Of a stretch of DNA of 64,000 nt, positions 27,061 through 38,368 are shown piece after piece. Location: positions 717,115-781,114 of the forward strand of contig VZSF01007823.1 in assembly GCA_013398295.1 (NCBI GenBank). The letters are read 5' to 3'. A program made the position numbers and the translations under genes. The notes under the pieces were generated by a model, which was given only the letters and a program-made list of their open reading frames with translations, did not search any database and was not told the DNA's origin. Source of the DNA: Chionis minor. Taxonomy: Eukaryota > Chordata > Aves > Charadriiformes > Chionididae. How positions within the stretch are numbered: position 1 is the stretch's first letter; each line of letters opens with the position of its first letter.

Positions 27061-30000
27061 TGGAGCATGGCAAATTTCTGCAGATTCCAGAGACAGGCCA
27101 TGCTCAAGACGTGCTGATGCCTTCAGTCCCATCCTATTGCACCAAACAACAAGCTTGTGTGCTTTTTATAACTGGGATCATAAATATGACTCAGATGCAC
27201 ATGTTGTCTATGTAAGCACTTGGGGTTGGCTATCACTTTATGGCACTGGGAAGAAGCCAAGCCAAATAAAAATTGTTTTGAGTAAATATTACATTTCTAG
27301 AGCATGAATAACTTTTCTCTGCAGCCAACGTGTCACTAATGGGAATAAGGAAGAAGACGGGGTGGGGGGAAAGCAGTAACTAAATCATCCCACTAAACAC
27401 AGACAGTCTGCAGCAAGACCTGTTGTTTCGACTCGTCTGGGGTGTAATATCCAAGATAATTCGTAGCAGGTCTCAGCAAGGCCACAAGTGATGGAAATAA
27501 AAATAGCTATATACTTCAGCGCCATCCTGCTGTACAGCTCTCTCTTGGGTGGGATCTCCACCAGTGGTATGTAAAACAGGTGACCAAAGAACCGAGTGTC
27601 CTTTTCTCCCCCGCTCCCAAATGTGCAGAGGCTCGAGCATGTGGATGGCTCCGTGGAGATCAGTGTTGCTACTCACATGCTCAACGCTAAGCGTGTGCAT
27701 ATGTCTGCTCAGGATCCGGGCCAAAAGGAAGGATGAGTTTTTCATCCTGCAACTTTGGGACCCCAGGGGATGTCTGCATTGCAGAACACGAGGAAACAGC
27801 AAATGAGCCCACATGCAGCTTTGCGGTGCTGCACTGGAAGGTGAAGTGGCTTATTGCCAGCCCTCTGGGGCAGCGATACGCCATCCCACCATCAGCATGC
27901 ATCATTACAGGCTGGTCAGCATGGCTGCTGGCTCTGCTCCAGCTCTTCCAGCAAGTTGCTGTGTCTCAGCCTCAGTAACTCCCAAAAAACCCAGTTACTC
28001 CTGCCCTTGAACAGTGGGCAGCAATCAGTTTGTGAAGCGCTTCATCTACCTGAAATGCAAAGAGCAATGCTCTTTCTGTAGGAAATTATCAGGAAACATT
28101 CTCTGATAAAAGGAATCTTCAAGTCTCCCAAAAATAACAGCCAGATAGAAATAACAAGTGAGAGTCTAGCTTTGAAAATCATTAGTGGCTTTCCCATTTT
28201 CCTGATGGGCATGTAATCCTGAGCATTGTGCATTCCTTCATGTTGCATCTGTGAGCTTTTGCGTATCAGATAAGTGCTTTCCTGAACTTTGCTGTCTTTT
28301 CCGTTTTTATAGGCTTCTTTGGCATAGCAGGAAGAAAATCTGGCTTTAAGAGGTGTTCAGACAGGAAGCAGTGATGTTGCAGGAGGATTTCTGAATGAAA
28401 CAGGAGAGCAACTGGCTGCTCAAAGTGCGTATTTCAGAGATTCCCTAAAACATGCTGCTGCACAGTTGGAGCAGGTGAGTGAGGAGGCGTCGTGGAGAGC
28501 ACTCAACATTCTCATGTCCCAGCTGTCCCTATCAGAAGCATTTGAAGAGCTTTTCTGTGCAGTGGGCTGGACTAGGGCTTGCAGATAAAATGTTTCAAGG
28601 GCTGGGAGCCCTGCAATAACGACGACAGCCTTGACGTCAGCAGACCTCTACCTCCAGGGACTAGTGCTGAGAAATCAGTGCTGATTTGCCCAGCTAAGGC
28701 AGCTTTGACTGTGTTTCCAGGATCTGGGCGATAAGTCTTTTTTCCATGCCTTGCAAGCTGCCAGTGGTCATTTTCTGCCAGGAGTGCAGCCCAAGCAGTG
28801 TACAAGGGACTGACTCCCTCCCCTTTGTAATGCATTTTACAATTCAGAGAAACTCTTGTAAGACAAGAAAGCATTTTTACATGTTAGAGCTGCTAAATCG
28901 TTAGAACAGTTGGAAAATCCTAATTGCCTTTAATAGACAAGAAAAAAACAGCAAAGAAAACATTTTGGATTGCAAAATTCGCTAAACTGGGACCTGAAGA
29001 TCAGTTTCCAAGACCAAAAACGTCCTGTTGTACTTGCAACTTTAACACCAATACTTGAGCATTCAACAAGTGATTTGCACCTACCTGCAAAACTTGTTGC
29101 TCTGAGTTGCAGAGCTTAAGCTCTGAAAACTGTCCAGAGATGCAGTGTCCAGCTCAGTCATGTTTACATTTACCCCAGGATGTTTCTGGGGCTCCACATG
29201 CACAAGGGAGGGGAAAACCTACCTGGGATTGATTCAACAGCCTGAATTAGAGATGACGAAAGAGGGCTTGGCTGGAGTGCAGCATGACTTTATGACTACT
29301 GGCTTCATTTTCCTGACACTTTGGGGTAGCTACGTGGTGACTTAGCTTCAGTTAATTAGAGAGCTAAAGGCTGCTTCAGTTTGCGGTTGTTACCCAAGAG
29401 CTTAGAAGAGGTTTTCTGGCTGCCAGGGACCATGCATAAAGGTGGAGGAACTGGAGGTGCCCCCGCGAGGGGCTGGCAGGGAATGGTGCTGTGGGGGCTC
29501 TGGTTGTGCAGGGATCGCCCTGGTACACATGGCCTTTTCCAAGGCCTCACGCAGCAATCTCTGATTTGCACTTTGTGGACACAATTTCAGGTTATCATGG
29601 TATTGCTTAAGGAGCTCTCTTTTTAGAGACAGCTGGGTATTTTGCAGGTGCGTGCTTTTTTAATGGGTAAATATCACTCACATTTCATCAATGGGCAACT
29701 GAGGCATAAGGAGGTTAAGGGACCTGACGAAGGTGATAGCAAGTCAAATTGTTTGGAATTTTGTAGCTCTGGAATATCATCTTTCTAAAACAGGAAACCC
29801 TCTCAGGAGTAGTAGGTTTTCATTAAAACAACAGTTCAAACCTGTCGATCTTGATATATCGGGGAAAAAAAGGAATGTAGAAAATGTGAGAGTTAGCTTA
29901 GTCTCTCTTAAACTAAACCACCAGGTTCACGTTCCTATGGAGAAACAAATACCCTGCAGGCATCATGGTGTCTTTGATTTATTTTTGGAAGCTGAAAACT

Positions 30001-30540
30001 CCCCCTTTTGGTGTCTGAACTAAGAAAAATACCCAAGGATTTTGTGGGCTAACAAAAGGTTTCTGGAGGAAAAAACCTCCAGTCCCACTTCTCAAGAGTT
30101 TATGACATGAGCAGTTAAGCTAATGTAATCCAACTTAGCCTCCCCTACATTTCAAAATTGGATTAAAGTTCGTAAGTCTTTGAGGGAAAATGTTACCCAA
30201 CAGAGTAAGTGTATGACTCTCAAATTAGCGTCAGGCCTTTGCAGCTGTGGGTGCAGATGCCGGTTTCAGTCACCTGAACAAATCGGGGGGCAACCAGTGT
30301 GCCCAGTGCACACGAGGGGGTGAGCTGCATCGCTGCTGCTCAGCCTTTTGCAGGTAGGAGGAAGCCCACCAAGCTGTGAGGACGGGGTACGCTGACAGCC
30401 GTGGTGTTCGTAGCCTGCCTGGTCCTTGCCCTTTTTACTGTTCTTTGGTGAGATAAGTCATCTAAACCCTTAGAAAAGGTTTTGGTTTGGTATTACGTGT
30501 GCTTTCCTTGCAAAGGACGAGTGGGTTTTTCCTCCTGCAG
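27061..30540. other. Non-coding stretch between candidate regulatory blocks
   Basis: It contains the exon-like interval at 28313-28474. Otherwise only short unrelated open frames are present, and no interspersed repeat is recognised. Confidence 0.6.
28313..28474 (+). other. Exon-like interval, non-coding (candidate)
   Basis: CCGTTTTTATAG lies before the interval and GAGCAG followed by the strong donor GTGAGT after it, 162 bases apart. All three plus frames contain stops, so if real it would be a lncRNA or UTR exon. The splice signals are the only support. Confidence 0.2.
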
Positions 30541-31200
30541 TAGCAGTGTGTTGCTGCACGTACGCGAGTGACGCAGCGCCAAGCGTGCTACCAACTCAGC
30601 GGTAAAAAACCCGTGTAGTACCGCATCTGTGTGAATCTGCCTTTCAAAACAGGATCCGCAGATGTGATTAATTACAAGCCTGCCAAGGAGAGGCTTTGCT
30701 CCCGTGAGTGGTTTCGGAGGGCCGAGCGGCGGTGTCCGGCTGCCATCTGGCGTCGGGGGCCGCGGCAGGACAGGGCCCCATGACGCACCCCCCCAAGTCA
30801 CCCCAGCCCAGCGACAGGGCGGTTGAAGTGGCAACCTCTGGTCTACGTCCAAGCCGTGAGCAAATCCTGCCCAGACTCACCAGGGCCCCCCGCCACGGTA
30901 TCTCCCACATTCCTGCGGCAGATCTGGTATTTCTTATTGTTCTCCCTGTCTCTGGGGGAGCAGCTGCTGCTGCCTGGCCGGCCTGCCGGGGCAGGAGCTG
31001 GCGGAGTCCTGTGCTGCGGGTCCCAGAACTAGCCGGGGGCTTTGGAAAAATCGTGTCAGTCTTCTCTCCCTGCTTCGACACGTAGGGAGTCGGGGCTCAT
31101 CAGGAGGGGCGAGATAAAAATGAGAAAAGAATGGAAAACTGGAAGAGCAGCGAGTGGTCGTGCAGCACCACTCGCCGGGAGGTGGTGCGGGCTCGGCGCG
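30541..31200. promoter_or_regulatory. CpG-rich island 1 (orphan)
   Basis: By hand I count about 45 CpG dinucleotides in roughly 700 bases at about 60% G+C, an observed/expected ratio near 0.7. The flanks are markedly CpG-poor. Vertebrate islands of this kind are often promoters. No known first exon is recognised here, and it lies about 5 kb beyond the SWAP70 3' end. It could be a lncRNA promoter, an orphan island or just a GC-rich patch. Confidence 0.5.
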
Positions 31201-32341
31201 CCCTGCCCTGGGCTCAGTGCTCACCCAGGAGCTTTCTACTAAAATAGCTGCACCAGTCTGCAGCCACAGAGCGTGTCTGAGCTGCTGGGTGGTAAATGCC
31301 TGCTAAACTGGTACGCTCTCAGATGGGTCAAAGGGACACCAGTAGGAGTCAGAGTAGGGTGAGGAGGGGAGGCAGAGACCGGGCTCTCTTCGGAGCTTTG
31401 CAGGAGTGGTCCACGCTCTACAGAGACAGCAGAAAAGCGGGGAGCGGCACGGCCCGGCAAGGGTGTTTGGCACCCAGTGTGGTTTTCTTTTCCCTTTTTC
31501 CTGTGGTGCGCTGTTCTGCCAAGCTGATTCTTGTACAGTGCCCCATGCCTGCGCCCGGCCCTTGGCTGCCCATCCCTTGGAAATGTGATTTCAAGGAATA
31601 TATGCTCTGGATTTTCTCCTGCCAGCAGGGAGGATTTGCTGGCTGGAGGTGGCCTGAGAGCAATTGTGGGTTTGGCTCTTGCCATCTGCAATGGTGACAG
31701 TGAAGGGAGCATGCAGGGGCATGGGCAGGCAAGTTTCTTTTGCAAGTGGGGCCACGTACAGCAGCACAGCGAGACCAGGCTTGGGATGATGGTGGTTTCT
31801 GGCCAGCCATCCCCCCAGGATGCTCCATGAGCCAGCAGCGACCCCCTTGGGCATCGTGCAACCCTCACAGGCAGGCAATGGCCACGCTAAAGCGAAACGG
31901 CAAATGCAGAAGATGCCACCTCCGTCTCCACAGGGAGCAGCCCCACACTGAGTGCCTGGGCCCCAGCACACCGCTCAGCTATTTTGGGGTGAGCTGTGTG
32001 TGAGCAGGCCGTGCCCCCCCATCATTTCCCACCTTCTCTCATTAAAAAAAAAAACAGTCCAGGGCCAACAAGAGTTTTTCTGGCAAGGGGGAAAGCCTGG
32101 CTGTGAGATGGGGCATGCTCCTCCCTCACAGGCAGACATGGTGATTGACATCATGGCTTGGGAAAGAGCAAAACAGCCCAATGCATCACTGGCAAAGGAA
32201 ACGGTTGGGAAAACATACCTTCACCCTGCTCCAAATGCAAAATTTCAGTCCCAGGTATGCAGTGAGAGGGGCTTTCTAAAGGTGCCTAAGTAGAGTCTGA
32301 CCTTAAATATTTTTTAAAATTTTTTTTTTCCCCTTTTTTAG

Positions 32342-32455
32342 TCAGGACCAAGGAACAAACAACCAAGAGAACCTGGGCTTCCCCAGTGCTTGCACAGTGT
32401 TGGAGCTGGGCTGCACAAGCCTCTTCAGAGTGGAAAGAGGAATCCCCATGCTCTG
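32342..32455 (+). other. Exon-like interval with open frame (candidate)
   Basis: A strong acceptor (long T/C tract at about 32321-32339 ending TAG) is followed 114 bases later by CTCTG and the donor GTAGGC. The interval is exactly 38 codons and open in the frame starting at its first base (SGPRNKQPREPGLPQCLHS and onward). The peptide is not one I recognise. It may be an exon of an unannotated plus-strand transcript or a chance arrangement. Confidence 0.25.
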
Positions 32456-33667
32456 GTAGGCATTGACACAGCTAATAAATGTCAACACTGAGGAAGCCCA
32501 AGCGGCTTTTGAAACTGTCTGGTATCACTGTTTGAGTTTTTAATCCCATCTGAGATACTAATGTGTTCAAATGAGACTTGTTGGTCAAGTGAGGTGAAAG
32601 GACGTGGGCGCCTTGGGCAACTGTGGGCAAGAGCAGCCAACGCAGAATTGCGTCAATCACGTTCAAACGTCTTCACAAACACCATGGTAGGTTCCCCGTG
32701 CTGGAATTGGCATTGCCCGGGCAAGTCGCTGTCATGTGCTCAGAAAATAGGCGACAACAGGAATAATGGCAGGTGAGTGTTTGCACAAAGACATTAGGCC
32801 AGGATCCTGTAAAAGCTGTTTGTGTGCTGTAGCTGTGACAAGTTGCTCTATTAATTGTCAATGATATTAATAACAGTGTGTAAAGCTGGTGCTAGAGCAA
32901 GCTCTAGGCAGAAGAGAGTGATGTGAGCAGTGAACATGGTAAGGTAGAAAGGGTTAATTTTTTGTGCTTGTTTTGTGCTTTATTAAGGAATTTAAAATAA
33001 TGGCAGATGGGGAAAAGTGAGTGCAATTGTTCTGGGGTTTGTGATTTTTTTTTTAGTTTTTTTTTTGGTCAACATTCTGCCCAGTCTGTCGTGTGCTTTC
33101 CTCTGGCCAACTGCTTGTATCCTTTTACATTACCTCTGTCGATTAGGTTAAAATATCAGAAAGAAGCGGGGAGAGGGGCTCTCGTCAAATGATCTTTCCA
33201 GGATTGTGCTTGTAGATGTTAAACTGCCTCATTAAATCTCCCTCTCAAGACTTTTCAGGATATTTTTATGTTTTGTTTTGCATCATACTGTTCCAAATTT
33301 CTTTTCGACATGAGATGCAGCTACCTCATTCCAAATCTTTTCATCTGGAGTGTTAAAACAACCACTGGCCTTGCCGTTTTTTGAAGGATGTGTTCTTTTG
33401 CCATGCACAGAAGGCTGGTTCATAAACCAGTGCTTTTCTGCACTTTTGCCTCTCTGGCATTTCCAAGTACTTGAAGTTCACAGTGGGGCTCAATGTGTGA
33501 AAGTCGTGATAGTCTCTAAATGCATGTAGTGCCACAAACTTTCTGTTTGCGTTTTATTTTGAAACTGACGGCCACATTAGCAGTTAAGAGTCCTCAAGAC
33601 GTGGTGTCTGTATGGCGGCTCACCCTGCCAGGTGGGGAGCTCTGAAGTGTTTCAAACCACAGGTTGG

Positions 33668-33718
33668 TCTTCCTTTTTTCTTCTTTTTTTTTCTTTTTTC
33701 CCCTCCCGCCCCCCCCTC
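33668..33718. repeat. Pyrimidine tract
   Basis: About 50 bases are almost all T and C on the plus strand, T-rich first and C-rich at the end, with one G at 33708. An AP-1-like TGAGTCA follows at about 33737. It is low-complexity sequence. Confidence 0.9.
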
Positions 33719-34200
33719 ACTTGTAACTTGAAGGGATGAGTCAGAGTCCCGTTCCCCGACGGGGAGCATGTGTGAGCTGGCACAGCACATCCTTCTCTCA
33801 GCCCCACTCCTCCAGCCTCGGGGCTTTTTTATCCTGCAAGTCAATAGCACCTTTCAGTAGGAGGAGGGAGAACGGGACACGCGAGGCACCTGGGAAAACA
33901 CTGTTTACAGGTAATTAACCTTCCTTACGCATACATTTTTCCTTGCCCTGCTTTACTCCCCTTAGGAAAGCTGTATGGCAGCCCAGGTTTTGCCCTGCAG
34001 CTGAGAGCTTGAGGGGTGATGTAGTGACTGTAGACATTGTCCTGCTGTGGTGGGGTGGGTTGTGGTTTTGTTTAAATATGCCTGAATTAGCATCAAGGCT
34101 GTGAGAACAAATTTATCCTAGGCCAGTGGTAACACATGTTGTAAAATCCCTTTTCCTAGGCTCGTGGGATGCCTCTGGGACCAGATATACTGAGCTGAGC

Positions 34201-34620
34201 TAACAGAGGAACCAAAAGGGCTCATGAACACGAGGACGCCAGGGTGTGACAGTGACGGTGACGGCAGCGGGGTGCCCGTAATACAGCAGGAGACCTGGTT
34301 CACCTTAGCGTTTTTCCAGCCTTTGTGGTAGGTCTTGTTGTTCTCTCTGGCAGGCGGGCGCTGCAGCTGTTGAAGGGGAGCGCAGGTGAAGGGTGGCTGT
34401 CGTGATCTGGGGACACGGCCACAGGGTAGAACCCGGTAACAGCGCAAGCTGGGGCGCTGGAGGCCGCAGCCACCACCAGGTGGCAGCTGGAGCCCAGCTA
34501 CGAGACACGGACCGGGCCCCGGCTTCCTCCTGCCGCCCGCCCCTGGCCAAGGGCGGGGAGACGCCGGGGGAAGGGGGCGCTCCACCGCGACAAGATAGTT
34601 GGAAAAAAAGAGCGCCACAA
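34201..34620. promoter_or_regulatory. CpG-rich island 2 (orphan)
   Basis: I count about 29 CpGs in 420 bases at about 60% G+C (observed/expected about 0.7). It includes GC-box-like GGGCGGGGAG near 34550-34560. It ends abruptly at AT-rich sequence on the right. It lies about 1.7 kb beyond the SWAP70 poly(A) site, and no gene start is recognised. Confidence 0.45.
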
Positions 34621-36284
34621 TTACCAAATAACTAGTATAGGGCAGGTAGAGCTGGAAAGCCCCTAATTTGATGAGTGGGGGAACTAGAAGCTTGCTAGTG
34701 GCGTGGGAGATTGTCATTCTCTCAGAGGTGACAACTTTAGGGCACGTTATTCATGCCGCTCGTCTGTGCCCCTTTACTTTACAAACAAACTATGACCTCT
34801 GTCCCTGGAGCAGCTAAAAGACCTTATGGAGATCCCCCTCCCTGGCCATGCGCTGCTTTGCTCAAAAATTGTTTACTTAACTGCTTCACATATTTGAGGT
34901 AAAAATCAGAGCAGTTATTTTTTCAGTTCACTTTCACTGAAATGGATGGTGGGGCTGCTGTCCGCCCACCCTGGGCTACAGCTCTTGGCTGGACACGCTG
35001 CTGACGTCCCATATAGGCTTTGCTTCTATGCCTGTTCATGCAGGACAGTTAAACACAAGCAGTACGAGTTGCTGGAAACCGGCCTGTTACAGTTTGGGAA
35101 TGTGCGAGTAAGTGCGCAGGTCTCATAAATCAGCTCCGTAACATGGTCTTAAGGCCAAAACAACCTCCTGGTTTAGGAGGAAAAAGCATGGTACTGTGCT
35201 ATTGGTTTGCAGGGCTGTTCCATCATCGGCAGCAGGTGATCCTGAATCAGACTAAGCCCTCCAGTGCATCCAACTGCGGGTTCAGGAACAGCAGACACAG
35301 CTTGGCTCTGGCCTCTGCGCAGGTAAGCCTGGCACTTCATTTAAGGCGCCGCGATGTTGCAAGGCTTCTTGGGGCGGAACGCAGACATCCATAGCGTCAC
35401 GTATTGAGGATATCCTCGCCATTAGCAGGCCCCTGGGTTTCTTGGAGTAAGAGTGCTGTAATCCTTGGGCTCACTGGAAATGATACTGCACTGGGGTGCA
35501 GTTTTCCGTGCCACACTGTTTCACGAGAGGTGGTGTCTCTGACTCATGCTGTGTTTAGTGCAGCTTTAATGGACTGACTGACCAGTGGTACTTTTTTTTT
35601 TGCTGAAAATGCAATTGGTTAATTTTTAAACCAGCCTCTTCCCCCTCTTTTACTGTGCAACACTTCACACAAAGCTTTCTTAATTTGTCAGAGCAAGCTA
35701 AAAGGGAGACTTGTCTCATTTCCTCTTCTAATAGTGACTCAGAAGTAAGTAACTCAAGGCAGGCGTATGCGGGTGACATTTTAATGAAGGGCTGCTTTGC
35801 TGCAGAGGCGCACATCTGTATGTGCCGAGGTACCCGCACGCCGGGGACGTGTTCCCCCGTTAGCTTGCCGCCAAGATCAGGTCTGCCCTCAGCCCATGCC
35901 AGCGCTGATGTGCTACGGTAGATGCAACCGCTGTATCCATTCGCTTCCCAGCTGGCATTCCTTGTGTTTCAGGGAACAGCTCAACTGCACCCTCAAAATA
36001 CTGGTTATTGAGCAATGCTGTTCCTAGTAGCTGAGCATCATTACACTGTATCAAAGGGTATTGGATATGAATGTGTAAGAGAAGTGGTGCTGTTAAGACA
36101 CATTATATTGTATTTTCTGTGTGACCCCTGCCTTTAGTACAGCTTTAATCCAAATCCCACTCATCAGAGCATTTAGAGTATATTTCTTCCATCACAGCAA
36201 TACTTCCACGCAACAGTTACTGGATTCTGAACTCCAGTTAACCCAAAAGAAACCCATGCAAAAATGTGTCAATTAATTCAGAAA
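34621..36284. other. Intergenic sequence beyond the SWAP70 3' end
   Basis: No gene or repeat recognised. If a plus-strand transcript exists to the left, its 3' end would be expected in or before this segment. Confidence 0.6.
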
Positions 36285-38258
36285 TGTAAGTGACTTCGTA
36301 TTACTTTATTAAATAGCCAATTCTAAAGAACAGTAAAAAATATGAAAACATGCGTCATTTGGTGTTCTTAAAAAACATTTGTCCAAAATAAAGACCGTTA
36401 GAAAAATTAAACAGGTTTAGCCCCAATACACCTTCTGCTCACCACATAAAAGACGTTTGGTAGTTATAAATACTGTTCCCTCTCCTATAGCAAAGTTTAA
36501 CAATGTATACATTAGTATTTCTATTACAGGTTTTTTTCACATTTCTTCTGTAAACATAATCAATTTAAAAAATGCCTTGTTAGCAAGCTTAAAGAACTAC
36601 TGCTTTCCTGTACAGTAAATACAAATAGGAAGATCCTGGATTTTCCTGCCATTCTAATCAGTACTCCATTTACTGAAACATTACAGATTTCAATTAGTAT
36701 AAAAATATAACCAGAGAATAAATGTCTGAGAAAATTCAGTATTTGAATGAGTCTTAGTTAATAGGCAAGTAAAATGCTACTGACTTGCAGATCTGAAGAT
36801 CACGTCTGTACAGCTTCTGCTCTTCTGAGATGCAAGTATCCCAGTGCTGTACACAAACGCACTGGTTAGCCCTCGGAAACATTCACTTCTTATTTACTAC
36901 AAATAATTTAACATTTAGCTGCACTAAAAAGCAGGTGCTGAGAGATGGATGTCCACGTTCCATGTACATACAAAGGTCAAAGCTGACTAAAAAGCCACAC
37001 CACTGGGCACCTGCTCTTCGGGAGGGGAGACTCGGTTCTCAAAATGTCTGTACAATTAGGAAAAATACTATTTTACTTAGCAATGGACTGACTTCTTGTC
37101 TAGTGGGGGAGATCTACAAAGCAGAATCACAGACTTTTTCCTTTTTTCCTATAGAAACAGAAATAACTGGCTTTGCCCCTGGAGAGAATTTTGAGGCAGA
37201 GCAGTAGGCTCTGTGGGAAGCCTTGTTAATGGAAACGTTGGCGTTATTTTACTGAGGGGAATTAATTTTTTCTAAGGGAGCATTGCTACATATTTACCAT
37301 TTTTATCTAAAATAAATAGGTCAAATTTAGTTTTCCTCTTGCAATTTTTTTTAATCTGGCCTCCAATTAAGAATAAGACAAAAGTGCTGCATCTAGAACA
37401 GCGGTATGTTATAATCAGATTTCTTGCACAAACACAGCCCTGATGCAGATGATATTTGGCCTGTCTGTGCTATCGTCTTCCATTCAGCTGCTCCAGAAAC
37501 CTGTCAGTCAAAACTGTGCATCTTTTACACTATGAAGAGAACTCTCAAGTTTTTTTAGCACTTCTCAAGTATGAGACAGTACAAGAACAATCTTGCATGA
37601 CTACTTTTTCCACATGTTTTACAGCAGTGTTTTGTACACGCCTCATTCCAGTTCTTTTGTTTGGATTCCTGCAAACGGAGGAAAACGGGGCACAAAACCC
37701 GACCAGCCAGCAGGTACCCAGTGATGCCCGTCTACCCTGGCTGGAGAAGAACGTATCTGAGCACTAAGCACCGCGCACAGAGCAAAAATAAAAGGAAGGA
37801 AAGGTAATGCTCTATTTCAGCGTTGGAGAGAACCTGCCGGATCCATTTATCCTGGGTTCAAATTATAGTAACGGAACCAATAAAACAATTGCTTCCCTCA
37901 CTTTTTAGAATGACAGTGACGCTGCCTGACTGGTTAGATGCTGTCAGATTGTTACAGGCTAGTATGGAAACAACTCTGTCACAAGCTACATTTAAATAAA
38001 AATCTCCAGTTGAGAAGTTTTGTATAAAAGAACAGAATTTCTGGAAATGTGAGGGAAAACAGCAAGTACTGTCAGACACCACATATTATAACTAATGAGC
38101 TCTGAGTAGACACTCCTATGTGGTAAACGCTATTTCCTTCGTAGAAAGGCCCAACCTGCTGAGTAAATTAAGCTCTTTATAAGCGAGAAGCTGCTCTGTG
38201 CGAAGCAGAATGAAGGAAGGTGGGCTTCTATTCACAAACGATGCATCAGCTGCTGCCG
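36285..38258 (-). other. SWAP70: SWAP70 3' UTR (inferred extent)
   Basis: This is the stretch from the stop codon to the probable poly(A) site, just under 2 kb. No splice sites or recognisable reading frame interrupt it. It is AT-rich on the minus strand with several ATTTA-type motifs and an internal ATTAAA (37355-37350) that could serve a shorter isoform. The left limit rests on the AATAAA at 36310-36305 and is an inference. Short open frames here (for example 36830-37207 on the plus strand) have no known relatives that I recognise. Confidence 0.6.
36305..36310 (-). terminator. Poly(A) signal AATAAA for SWAP70
   Basis: A canonical AATAAA on the minus strand lies about 1.95 kb after the stop. 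It is followed about 20 bases later by a CA dinucleotide (cleavage near 36285) and then a G/T-rich element (minus strand, about 36262-36241), the layout expected of a polyadenylation site. An ATTAAA at 36149-36144 is a possible more distal alternative. Confidence 0.6.
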
Positions 38259-38368
38259 TTACTCAGAAGTGCCTTTTTTCCCTTTCCAGCTCTTTTGTCT
38301 TTGCTCGAGTTCAGCTTCAGTGAAGGCGGCCGGGCCCCAGTTTGTGATTAAGTGAGGATTCTTGGAGC
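38259..38368 (-). CDS. SWAP70: SWAP70 exon 12, coding part with stop
   Basis: 110 bases: two bases completing glycine, 35 codons and the stop TAA (38261-38259). It reads [20 protein letters not shown] then [15 protein letters not shown]. The motif [20 protein letters not shown] is diagnostic for the SWAP70 C terminus, part of the actin-binding tail. The acceptor is CTGTCTTCCAG. The last residues vary from the human protein (human ends EKKTTE), and this tail is one residue longer. Confidence 0.97.

Larger units (their letters stand above)
31201..34200. other. Non-coding stretch between the two CpG islands
   Basis: It includes the longest open frame of the window (31239-31868, minus, 209 codons), which is proline/serine-rich, lies in GC-rich DNA, overlaps other frames on the opposite strand and resembles nothing known to me. 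It also holds the exon-like interval at 32342-32455 and the pyrimidine tract at 33668-33718. Confidence 0.6.

Noticed and set aside
31239..31868. Longest open frame of the window (209 codons, minus)
   Set aside because: It is low-complexity, proline/serine-rich, in GC-rich DNA with long frames on the other strand too. No known domain and no clear exon borders.
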